Below, one piece after another: positions 1-9,434 of a stretch of DNA of 64,000 nt. The stretch covers positions 17,249,753 through 17,313,752 of the forward strand of contig NC_090290.1 in NCBI RefSeq assembly GCF_037392515.1, read 5' to 3'. The notes beneath the pieces are model-generated. The model saw only the letters and a program-made list of their open reading frames with translations. It was not told the origin of the DNA and did not search any database. Position 1 is the first letter of the stretch. Every line of letters begins with the position of its first letter. This DNA is from Haliotis asinina. Its lineage: Eukaryota; Mollusca; Gastropoda; Lepetellida; Haliotidae. A program made the position numbers and the translations under genes.

Positions 1-1655
1 AGCCGTTTGTAGATCCCTTGACAGGTTTAGAAAACGGATTCATCTGCATGTGTAAACATTAGGGACATTGCTAGCTCATCGACTATCGTTTTTGACCGTC
101 TCTTCAAATAGAAACTGCAGCTAAAGTAGTTTTCTTTCAGGATTTTCAAGTTTCCTTTGTAATAGTTGATTGGCTCTGAAAAGAGCCTTTCACAGCTTCT
201 GGGCTGGGTAGTGATCATGCTGAAACGCCTTGAGGGTCTTCTGTTCTTTCAAGTAAGAAATGGCGCGCCTTGACGATTTCCTGTGTGCTTTCCTGCAGGC
301 ATATTCATAGTAGGCATTACGAACTCCTTCCATGGTAGTCATCCGCAGACGAGAGTTATACTGAAAGGACAGTTGCTTGGTAGCTTTGGCGCGTTCGTAA
401 CGCACCTGTATATCTTCAAGGCGATTATCCAAAAGTCGAACCTGAGCACAGGCACGATAAAATTGTTTCTCTTTCATCAAGACAACGTTTTCCAAATGCG
501 ACTTTTCACTCACAACGGCCATGTTGCAAGTACTAAATTGCAAGATAGGGACTCACTCTCACATGCAGCTGCTTTATAACTATGACTTTCTTTCCAAAGC
601 AGTTGTTGACAGATTAACTCCACTTCACAACTCACCTGACATTGAGAAGAAGCCTTTCAAGTCCTTAATGAATAAATAGATCGAGTGTCAATACTTGTCA
701 GAGAGAGTGGATTGATCAAATCAGACTCAATCAGTAATGGGGAGTAGCCTAAAACAAACAACATCTTCCAAGCTGCCGAAGTACAGTTATAGTGACGTCT
801 TTTCCCCTACGTTGTCTACACTCATCCCATATGCTTATTGGTTTTAACGATTTTAACATACGTATTTGGATACTGTTCGAATAGCAGAGGAATAAAGTAA
901 GAATAGGAACGGTATAGTATTCTACTGTTTTGTTGTCGAAGTGAGGCAAGGCCTTGCACATATGGAAACAATAGCATTCAGCTGTATTAACATGGGTCTG
1001 CTACATTGCCTCAGTTCTGACAGCTTTCGTTCAATGTTTGCTTGTGATTGATAACAAAATGGCATCACAAAGTATACAAGTGAGATAAGCCCCGTGTCAG
1101 CAAACTGAATATTTCAAGTGGCAAAGACATCATAAACAACATTATAAAGTATGCAAAAGCAATCTTCAACTGGCATGTATTAGCATTCGTATGCCTCGGA
1201 ATGACAAAGGGACCTTCTTGCCAAAATAACATCACGTCGGACGTGAGCTAATACTTGTCTTTGTCTGTCTAAACAACATGCAACGGATACAGACTACCAG
1301 TCATACCTTACGAACATCTTTCTAACGGAATCAGTGTTTACACCCCATTAAAAGGAAATCATCACAGTGTGATTGCTGCCCATTGTCACATTGTGGTGCG
1401 TTCGTTATCCAGTTTCTCATGCACCCAATAGATGCAACAAACCAACGTGTGTATTGTGCTGGGAAATCGAAATAGTAAAGAGCCATGAGGTTTTTACACA
1501 TGAAACAAGCATACGAATTGTTCCTTGAAGATTCACTGCAACATGAATGAGGTCAGTAATCATACTGTGCAATGTATTAGACTGGTAGCTACTTATAACA
1601 TGACGATACTAATGTTGGGTCAAGTAGTATTTTACACCAGCGTTATTCAATTTTA
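1..1655. repeat. 1655-bp tandem unit, copy 1
   Basis: This is the first complete unit of a direct tandem array. The unit beginning at 1656 repeats it almost base for base; I noticed only a couple of substitutions near the end of the unit. It contains a minus-strand open frame of 117 codons. I do not recognise the unit as a known satellite. The near-identity means either very recent duplication or strong homogenisation, or an assembly duplication. Confidence 0.9.
190..543 (-). CDS. Hypothetical 117-residue basic helical protein in tandem unit 1
   Basis: I do not recognise this open frame. It encodes 117 residues rich in Lys, Arg, Glu and Gln, with long stretches suited to alpha helix and no signal peptide or membrane segment. 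The second Met (residue 8) is an equally good start. The same frame is intact in the copy at 1845-2198. In the third copy two small indels shift it, giving an alternative C-terminus of different sequence. Conservation across copies may simply reflect recent duplication, so coding status is uncertain. It could also be an exon or a chance frame inside a satellite. Confidence 0.3.
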   Translation of the reverse strand: MQFSTCNMAVVSEKSHLENVVLMKEKQFYRACAQVRLLDNRLEDIQVRYERAKATKQLSFQYNSRLRMTTMEGVRNAYYEYACRKAHRKSSRRAISYLKEQKTLKAFQHDHYPAQKL

Positions 1656-3310
1656 AGCCGTTTGTAGATCCCTTGACAGGTTTAGAAAACGGATTCATCT
1701 GCATGTGTAAACATTAGGGACATTGCTAGCTCATCGACTATCGTTTTTGACCGTCTCTTCAAATAGAAACTGCAGCTAAAGTAGTTTTCTTTCAGGATTT
1801 TCAAGTTTCCTTTGTAATAGTTGATTGGCTCTGAAAAGAGCCTTTCACAGCTTCTGGGCTGGGTAGTGATCATGCTGAAACGCCTTGAGGGTCTTCTGTT
1901 CTTTCAAGTAAGAAATGGCGCGCCTTGACGATTTCCTGTGTGCTTTCCTGCAGGCATATTCATAGTAGGCATTACGAACTCCTTCCATGGTAGTCATCCG
2001 CAGACGAGAGTTATACTGAAAGGACAGTTGCTTGGTAGCTTTGGCGCGTTCGTAACGCACCTGTATATCTTCAAGGCGATTATCCAAAAGTCGAACCTGA
2101 GCACAGGCACGATAAAATTGTTTCTCTTTCATCAAGACAACGTTTTCCAAATGCGACTTTTCACTCACAACGGCCATGTTGCAAGTACTAAATTGCAAGA
2201 TAGGGACTCACTCTCACATGCAGCTGCTTTATAACTATGACTTTCTTTCCAAAGCAGTTGTTGACAGATTAACTCCACTTCACAACTCACCTGACATTGA
2301 GAAGAAGCCTTTCAAGTCCTTAATGAATAAATAGATCGAGTGTCAATACTTGTCAGAGAGAGTGGATTGATCAAATCAGACTCAATCAGTAATGGGGAGT
2401 AGCCTAAAACAAACAACATCTTCCAAGCTGCCGAAGTACAGTTATAGTGACGTCTTTTCCCCTACGTTGTCTACACTCATCCCATATGCTTATTGGTTTT
2501 AACGATTTTAACATACGTATTTGGATACTGTTCGAATAGCAGAGGAATAAAGTAAGAATAGGAACGGTATAGTATTCTACTGTTTTGTTGTCGAAGTGAG
2601 GCAAGGCCTTGCACATATGGAAACAATAGCATTCAGCTGTATTAACATGGGTCTGCTACATTGCCTCAGTTCTGACAGCTTTCGTTCAATGTTTGCTTGT
2701 GATTGATAACAAAATGGCATCACAAAGTATACAAGTGAGATAAGCCCCGTGTCAGCAAACTGAATATTTCAAGTGGCAAAGACATCATAAACAACATTAT
2801 AAAGTATGCAAAAGCAATCTTCAACTGGCATGTATTAGCATTCGTATGCCTCGGAATGACAAAGGGACCTTCTTGCCAAAATAACATCACGTCGGACGTG
2901 AGCTAATACTTGTCTTTGTCTGTCTAAACAACATGCAACGGATACAGACTACCAGTCATACCTTACGAACATCTTTCTAACGGAATCAGTGTTTACACCC
3001 CATTAAAAGGAAATCATCACAGTGTGATTGCTGCCCATTGTCACATTGTGGTGCGTTCGTTATCCAGTTTCTCATGCACCCAATAGATGCAACAAACCAA
3101 CGTGTGTATTGTGCTGGGAAATCGAAATAGTAAAGAGCCATGAGGTTTTTACACATGAAACAAGCATACGAATTGTTCCTTGAAGATTCACTGCAACATG
3201 AATGAGGTCAGTAATCATACTGTGCAATGTATTAGACTGGTAGCTACTTAAAACATGACGATACTAATTTTGGGTCAAGTAGTATTTTACACCAGCGTTA
3301 TTCAATTTTA
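1656..3310. repeat. 1655-bp tandem unit, copy 2
   Basis: This second complete unit is nearly identical to copy 1 along its whole length and has the same 1655-bp spacing. It carries the same minus-strand 117-codon frame. Confidence 0.9.
1845..2198 (-). CDS. Hypothetical 117-residue protein, second copy
   Basis: This is the duplicate of the open frame at 190-543 and encodes the same 117 residues. The product is not recognised. It is lysine/arginine-rich and predicted mostly helical. Whether it is expressed cannot be judged from sequence. Confidence 0.3.
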   Translation of the reverse strand: MQFSTCNMAVVSEKSHLENVVLMKEKQFYRACAQVRLLDNRLEDIQVRYERAKATKQLSFQYNSRLRMTTMEGVRNAYYEYACRKAHRKSSRRAISYLKEQKTLKAFQHDHYPAQKL

Positions 3311-3434
3311 AGCCGCTTGTAGATCCCTTGATGACAGGTTTAGAAAAAGGATTCATCTGCATGTGTAAACATTAGGGACATTGCTAGCTCATCGACTATC
3401 GTTTTTCACCGTCTCTTCAAATAGAAACTGCAGC

Positions 3435-3447
3435 TAAAGTAGTTTTC
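3435..3447 (+). repeat. Left target-site duplication of the Penelope-like element
   Basis: The 13-mer taaagtagttttc lies just left of the insert and recurs at 4969-4981. Uninterrupted tandem units have it once, at the matching position. Confidence 0.85.
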
Positions 3448-3449
3448 AA

Positions 3450-4511
3450 GTCTTTGAACGTCATTTAGAAGTGAAAATACATAAGATCCACGGTCTCCCC
3501 ATGGGCTCACCTCTTTCTCCTCTCATTACAGAAATCTTCATGACCTCCTTCGAGGAAGCAGCCCTCTCCACAGCTCCGTTCCAGCCCCTCTGTTGGTACC
3601 GCAAAGTCGACGACATCTTCACCACCATCGCCTATGACAACGACCCCAAAGAGCTCCTCAACCACCTCAACGACCAACATCCAAGAATCAAGTTCACCAT
3701 GGAGACTGACACCAACCAACACCTGCCCTTCCTCGATGTATCCCTCCACACCACAGACGATGGACTTAGAACCTCAGTTTACCGCAAGCCGACGCACACC
3801 GACCAGTACATCCACTACAACTCCTGCCACCACCCTCAGATCAAGCAAGCTATCATCGCCACCCTTACCAGACGTGCCAAAGCCCTCTGCCACCCCGATG
3901 CCCTAAACAATGAACTGGACCACCTCAGAAAGACATTCACCACACTCAACGGTTACCCTCCCCAGCTCGTCACAGCCACCATCAACAAGACCCTTAAGGA
4001 CCGAGAACCCCGCCCCAAACCTTCTCCATCACCCATCAGTGTAACCATACCCTACCTTGGCCCCATCAGTCATCAAATATCACGCCTCATCAAGACCAAA
4101 GCCAGCATCGATGTCACCTTCTCCAGTGGCAAGACCATCAAGACCTACCTAAAAGCCAACGGTAAAGGACCCAGCTGTGAACACCCTAACCCGAGAGGAT
4201 GCATCTACCAGATCCCTTGCAACTGTGGCGACCTATACATTGGAGAAACGCTGAGACCAATCAACACCAGAATGAAGGAACATCAGACCTCAGTCAGGAA
4301 ACTCGACCAGAAATCGGCCATCTCTGAACACATTCTCAAGAACCCTGAACACTCAGTTCGATGGGAGGACACTAGGATACTATCTACCAACAACAACAAC
4401 TGGCGCCAAAGGAAACTGCAAGAGGCCATCGAGATCCGGAGACAGAAACCAGCCATCAACCGCGACCAAGGAGTGTACCTACCAAGTGCCTGGGACTTAT
4501 TGATAAATTAA
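3450..4511 (+). CDS. Penelope-like RT (C-terminal part) with GIY-YIG endonuclease
   Basis: The frame is open from the truncated left end; no true start codon is present, and a GTG at 3471 begins the 346-residue numbering used here. Residues 8-17 are the RT primer-grip/motif B segment GLPMGSPLSP. Residues 46-48 (VDD in RKVDDIF) are the catalytic aspartates, with Lys where the family usually has Tyr. LPFLDV (85-90) and VYRKPTHTD (103-111) are typical Penelope motifs. A Cys/His cluster (C236, H238, C244, C250, C252) leads into the nuclease: CIY at 244-246 for GIY, YIG at 256-258, Arg262/Arg267, and Glu318/Glu321 with Asn330 near the C-terminus. In the family the nuclease nicks the target and the RT copies the RNA. 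This copy lacks the N-terminal RT domain and is presumably inactive alone, but its frame is intact. Confidence 0.88.
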   Translation, partial: VFERHLEVKIHKIHGLPMGSPLSPLITEIFMTSFEEAALSTAPFQPLCWYRKVDDIFTTIAYDNDPKELLNHLNDQHPRIKFTMETDTNQHLPFLDVSLHTTDDGLRTSVYRKPTHTDQYIHYNSCHHPQIKQAIIATLTRRAKALCHPDALNNELDHLRKTFTTLNGYPPQLVTATINKTLKDREPRPKPSPSPISVTIPYLGPISHQISRLIKTKASIDVTFSSGKTIKTYLKANGKGPSCEHPNPRGCIYQIPCNCGDLYIGETLRPINTRMKEHQTSVRKLDQKSAISEHILKNPEHSVRWEDTRILSTNNNNWRQRKLQEAIEIRRQKPAINRDQGVYLPSAWDLLIN

Positions 4512-4884
4512 TCTCATCTACCTGTGTACATTCTATCTATGTAATTCATGTATAGTCAATCTACCCGAGTACATCCTTACCTACTTGTGTTTGTACATCA
4601 TCAACCCTCATGTAAACATGCTCACCCCCTATCGTGTGTTATGTATGTATCACCATTGGCTTCCATCCTTATCCCCAATCATGTACATCGTCCTTACCCC
4701 GTATCTGTGTTATGTAAACATATCCAATCAACTGTAATGCATTACCATTGGCTTCCATCATTGTTATCTTAACTATCGGCTTCCTATCAGTGCTTGTTTA
4801 TACTAGCTTTCGTTAACTCATTCCACTTGTTACTTTGTTATTGTTTTACCTGTACATATAAATACACTTCTGTATCCCTTTCTC

Positions 4885-4925
4885 AATCACCTGATGAAAG
4901 AGTAAGCATTAACTCCGAAACGTTG
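4885..4925 (+). ncRNA. Hammerhead-ribozyme-like motif in Penelope 3' end
   Basis: CTGATGA at 4891-4897 is followed by a GAGT/ACTC stem with an 8-nt loop and then GAAAC at 4917-4921, the order of the conserved hammerhead core. Hammerhead motifs are known in terminal repeats of Penelope-like elements. Extra unpaired bases at the base of stem II and a weak stem I suggest a degenerate copy. Activity is unproven. Confidence 0.45.
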
Positions 4926-5061
4926 TTTTCTCTCATAAAGAAGTTGATATCCATAAAATCTTCTTTCTTAAAGTAGTTTTCTTTCAGGATTTTCAAGTTT
5001 CCTTTGTAATAGTTGATTGGCTCTGAAAAGAGCCTTTCACAGCTTCTGGGCTGGGTAGTGA

Positions 5062-5389
5062 TCATGCTGAAACGCCTTGAGGGTCTTCTGTTCTTTCAAG
5101 TAAGAAATGGCGCGCCTTGACGATTTCCTGTGCTTTCCTGCAGGCATATTCATAGTAGGCATTACGAACTCCTTCCATGGTAGTCATCCGCAGACGAAGA
5201 GTTATACTGAAAGGACAGTTGCTTGGTAGCTTTGGCGCGTTCGTAACGCACCTGTATATCTTCAAGGCGATTATCCAAAAGTCGAACCTGAGCACAGGCA
5301 CGATAAAATTGTTTCTCTTTCATCAAGACAACGTTTTCCAAATGCGACTTTTCACTCACAACGGCCATGTTGCAAGTACTAAATTGCAA
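5062..5389 (-). pseudogene. Frameshifted third copy of the tandem-unit ORF
   Basis: The 117-codon frame of copies 1 and 2 is split here by a 1-bp insertion near 5200. A 2-bp deletion near 5130 also changes the C-terminal frame, so the N- and C-terminal parts lie in different frames. Confidence 0.4.
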
Positions 5390-6501
5390 GATAGGGACTC
5401 ACTCTCACATGCAGCTGCTTTATAACTATGACTTTCTTTCCAAAGCAGTTGTTGACAGATTAACTCCACTTCACAACTCACCTGACATTGAGAAGAAGCC
5501 TTTCAAGTCCTTAATGAATAAATAGATCGCGTGTCAAAACTTGTCAAAGAGAGTGGATTGATCAAATCAGACTCAATCAGTAATGGGGAGTAGCCTAAAA
5601 CAAACAACATCTTCCAAGCTGCCGAAGTACAGTTATAGTGACGTCTTTTCCCCTACGTTGTCTACACTCATCCCATATGCTTATTGGTTTTAACGATTTT
5701 AACATACGTATTTGGATACTGTTCGAATAGCAGAGGAATAAAGTAAGAATAGGAACGGTATAGTATTCTACTGTTTTGTTGTCGAAGTGAGGCAAGGCCT
5801 TGCACATATGGAAACAATAGCATTCAGCTGTATTAACATGGGTCTGCTACATTGCCTCAGTTCTGACAGCTTTCGTTCAATGTTTGCTTGTGATTGATAA
5901 CAAAATGGCATCACAAAGTATACAAGTGAGATAAGCCCCGTGTCAGCAAACTGAATATTTCAAGTGGCAAAGACATCATAAACAACATTATAAAGTATGC
6001 AAAAGCAATCTTCAACTGGCATGTATTAGCATTCGTATGCCTCGGAATGACAAAGGGACCTTCTTGCCAAAATAACATCACGTCGGACGTGAGCTAATAC
6101 TTGTCTTTGTCTGTCTAAACAACATGCAACGGATACAGACTACCAGTCATACCTTACGAACATCTTTCTAACGGAATCAGTGTTTACACCCCATTAAAAG
6201 GAAATCATCACAGTGTGATTGCTGCCCATTGTCACATTGTGGTGCGTTCGTTATCCAGTTTCTCATGCACCCAATAGATGCAACAAATCAACGTGTGTAT
6301 TGTGCTGGGAAATCGAAATAGTGAAGAACCATGAGGTTTTCACACATGAAACAAGCATACGAATTGTTCCTTGAAGATTCACTGCAACGTGAATGAGGTC
6401 AGTAATCATACTGTGCAATGTATTAGACTGGTAGCTACTTAAAACATGACGATACTAATGTTGGGTCAAGTAGTGTTTTACACCAGCGTTATTCAATTTT
6501 A

Positions 6502-6822
6502 AGCCGTTTGTAGATCCCTTGATGACAGGTTTAGAAAAAGGATTCATCTGCATGTGTAAACATTAGGGACATTGCTAGCTCATCGACTATCGTTTTTGAC
6601 CGTCTCTTCAAATAGAAACTGCAGCTAAAGTAGTTTTCTTTCAGGATTTTCAAGTTTCCTTTGTAATAGTTGATTGGCTCTGAAAAGAGCCTTTCACAGC
6701 TTCTGGGCTGGGTAGTGATCATGCTGAAACGCCTTGAGGGTCTTCTGTTCTTTCAAGTAAGAAATGGCGCGCCTTGACGATTTCCTGTGCTTTCCTGCAG
6801 GCATATTCATAGTAGGCATTAC
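6502..6822. repeat. Tandem unit copy 4, truncated
   Basis: The first ~320 bp of the unit match copy 3 best (same 3-bp insertion near the start). Homology stops abruptly at about 6822. A further ~40-bp scrap of the unit start lies at about 6830-6868. Confidence 0.85.
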
Positions 6823-6900
6823 ATTATAAGTTTAGAAAAAGGTTTCATCTGCATGTGTAAACACTAGATCATTGCAGAAACAATGCATACTGCAATCAAG

Positions 6901-8230
6901 TTTTTTTTTTCAATTTAAGCATTTTTCTTTTTGGAAACACAACAGTTTTTAAAAATCTACATTATATTTAAATATTAAATCTTTATTAAAATTATAAATC
7001 TAATTGAATTCATTTTAAAATAAATACTTTTGTGCGGTGCCATTCTTTTGTGCGTTCTGAAAATATATTTTCCCTGTCAAAATTTGTTTCAGGGAATAAC
7101 AACTGCCAACTATAATACAAAGAGTTGGGTGTATATCCTTGGTAAAAAAAGTTTTATCGTGAGAAGTTCTGCATCCTTTAGATGTTTTACGAGACAGATC
7201 TGGCTTTAGTTAATATTCAAGTCCTTGACTTGTGTTAAGTGATAGTAGTAAAGAGTATTTTTCCAAGAATTTATTTAGTAAATATCTATAATCTAAAAAC
7301 CTTTGATACCACATATTTCTTTTTAAGATTCTAAAGACAAAATCTAGTTTTTTATCCAGTGTACCTAGTACATGTATTTATGACCACTTTAGCTGTGCAG
7401 TTGTTTATATAGTTTAATGAATTTTTTGAACTGCGATTAAAACATAATGGTTGTGCTAGAATTCCACTGACTCAAAAAAGCGTTTTTGCTAAATATTTGC
7501 CGTGATTTTAGAACACCCTGCCCAAATGGGTTTTCAATCTTAGTGTACGTTTCAGAATTTGCACCATTTACATATGTCTTTGAAAGGTATATTGCATGAA
7601 TTATCCTTATCACATCTTTCGAAAAATTGTCTTAAGGAAATACCGTCAATGTGTCCATCATAAATGTTTTAGTATCTGTCATTCTCAAACAGTCTTAATA
7701 TTTGTTTTAGAAAAGCGAGAGGTTTTATTATTGTTATTTTACTAATAAGTGTTGAATTTCGTTTTCTCCAAGATGCGAAGAGTCTATTAATCTCGTCCAA
7801 TCTTTTTCTGGTGTTGATTACCCATATGTCTTCAAGATGTGGTGTGAATTTAACACCTAGCACATCAAATTCACCAACTACCCATTCAATTTTCGGATCA
7901 TTACATATCATACGTTTTGTAAAAAGTATTAATTGAGGCAACAGCAGACTACAAACTCTCTTCAGCCCCATCAAAAAATAGTTCAGTATCATCTGCATAT
8001 TGATCCAGTTTATGTTCATTATCATTGATGACTATTCCTTTGACGTGTCCGTAATTTTTTATCATGCAACCAAGAATCTCGCAACCAAGAGGAAAAGAAA
8101 AAGAGGTAGAGTGTTTCTCTGTCTTCTTCCCCTTTCATTTGACAGACATTACCATGTTGGGTGACACAAGATGATGCTTCATGAGTTAATATATTTATCA
8201 ATGTTATCATTTCAGGACCAAATTCAAATT
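6901..8230 (-). mobile_element. Decayed poly(A)-tailed LINE (RT domain)
   Basis: On the minus strand the catalytic motif QYADDTELFFDG is readable around 7990-8015. It is preceded (8060-8170) by a degraded RT block and followed (7670-7960) by the thumb region with LGVKF, SWRKRN and KITIIKPL. Frames change several times, so this is a dead copy. Remains of the C-terminal region reach about 7380. An 11-T run at 6901-6911 is the poly(A) tail of the minus-strand element. The clade is not assigned; it differs from the LINE family whose 3' end is shared with the local SINEs. Confidence 0.75.
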
Positions 8231-8483
8231 TATGTAACAGAATTTTTCAAAATCGATCACAATTAGCAATCCAGGAATGTCTTGTTTCTTTGTTGTCGTT
8301 AAGAACATATATAACGTTTCCTACATCTTGGACTTCACACATGTACCACTATATGTAACACCACAAAATCTCACATCTGATACAAACATTAAAATGTACC
8401 AGTAAACAATCCCATTTTCTCAACCAATGCATACTCTCTCTTTCAAATGGGTGTCCCAGTGTAGTCGGCAAGCAAAGTAATTT

Positions 8484-8735
8484 TGTCATTTGGTGCATGC
8501 TCTCAAAACACTGTTATCAACGTCCATGTGTACATCTAATAACATCGTTGTGTCACCCGATGCATACCAAACTGTTATGTACTGATATGGACTCTATGTG
8601 TCACTTAAGTTGTCTCCTGGCCAGCTCAACAAAAGTTATTTGTCATTTGGTGTACTCTCTAAAACACTGTTATCAACAACCACGTGTACATACAAAGGTC
8701 ATTGTGTAACTCGTTGCATACCAAACGTTCCTATA
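8484..8735. repeat. Imperfect direct duplication, ~154-bp period
   Basis: The segment at about 8484-8575 (tcatttggtg ... accaaact) recurs at about 8638-8730 with scattered differences. No coding potential recognised. Confidence 0.6.
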
Positions 8736-8915
8736 CACAACTGCAAAAGAAGTGAAACTTTGGCTTTCTGTCAAGATTTCAAATAAAAGACACCAATATG
8801 AAGGCACAGTTTGTGAAATGTCATTTGTTTTCGAAAATGCGTTTCTTTTGCTGTACAGTATAGATTAATGCAGATGTTGTTGGTCGCTTCAATTGTCTCA
8901 CAAGAAACTCCTTTG

Positions 8916-9434
8916 TCAAAACATTTCGGTCTGGTTTGAAGCTTCAAGGTAATGACTGACATCGTTTTTCCTTACGTCAGTATGTTGTCTGGAGGAAACA
9001 AACGTTTCTTCATAACCTCTGAACAACTTGGCTAGGATAATGTTCATAGCAGACTGCTCAAATCTGTGACATTTGCCGTAGCGGCGCACCTTGGCATTGC
9101 ATCCAAAACTCCATGATGGAAAATTTGTGGGACACATGCAGCTTCCATCCATTGCACAAGCTGCCCATGGCTTCACGACAGCCTCGCGTATAAACATCTC
9201 GTTTTTGAAGAAAAGAAGTCCAGTTTGTTTTTCGGTTACATGGGCAAAGTTACATGCGTCCTCGTCGAAGTAATCAAACATTGTCTGATACGTATGCTGT
9301 GCCACCGAATGTGATCCGTACAGGGTCATGATTCCTTTTGTCTCAATCTCTTGGAGCATTTCCTGTATCACAGACTTATGGAATCGGATTGACGAATCAA
9401 CCCAAATCAATATATCACTTGTAGGCAGGTTAGC
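8916..9434 (-). CDS. Terminal exon of DUF1647-like gene
   Basis: The exon begins after a clean acceptor (atgtttcag) and runs 172 codons to a stop at 8916-8918. It carries ILIWVDSSIRF, the Cys-rich centre (CAMDGSCMC) and YGKCHRFEQSA followed by IILAKLF. Bases upstream of 9434 are also open by chance, but the splice site and family alignment argue that they are intron. Confidence 0.75.
   Translation of the reverse strand, partial: ANLPTSDILIWVDSSIRFHKSVIQEMLQEIETKGIMTLYGSHSVAQHTYQTMFDYFDEDACNFAHVTEKQTGLLFFKNEMFIREAVVKPWAACAMDGSCMCPTNFPSWSFGCNAKVRRYGKCHRFEQSAMNIILAKLFRGYEETFVSSRQHTDVRKNDVSHYLEASNQTEMF

Larger units (their letters stand above)
3448..4968 (+). mobile_element. 5'-truncated Penelope-like retroelement
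   Basis: This is a 1.5-kb insertion in the third tandem unit, flanked by a 13-bp target duplication (taaagtagttttc at 3435-3447 and 4969-4981). It carries the C-terminal part of a reverse transcriptase fused to a GIY-YIG nuclease, the hallmark of Penelope-like elements. The reading frame is open right up to the left boundary, so the copy is 5' truncated within the RT domain. A 450-bp 3' untranslated region ends with a hammerhead-like motif. Because it interrupts one unit only, it inserted after the array formed. Confidence 0.88.
3311..6501. repeat. Tandem unit copy 3, split by a retroelement
   Basis: The third unit starts at 3311, is interrupted at 3448 by a Penelope-like element, and resumes at 4982. 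Without the insert and its target duplication it is about 1657 bp. It differs from copies 1 and 2 at scattered positions, including a 3-bp insertion near its start, a 2-bp deletion at about 5130 and a 1-bp insertion at about 5200 that shifts the 117-codon frame. Confidence 0.85.

Noticed and set aside
283-579. Plus-strand 98-codon frame in each tandem unit
   Set aside because: It overlaps the minus-strand 117-codon frame in antisense and has no recognised domain. Its conservation follows from the unit duplication.
3507-3906. Other frames overlapping the Penelope RT (minus 80 codons, plus 90 codons)
   Set aside because: They are shadows of the RT/GIY-YIG frame, which carries all recognisable motifs.
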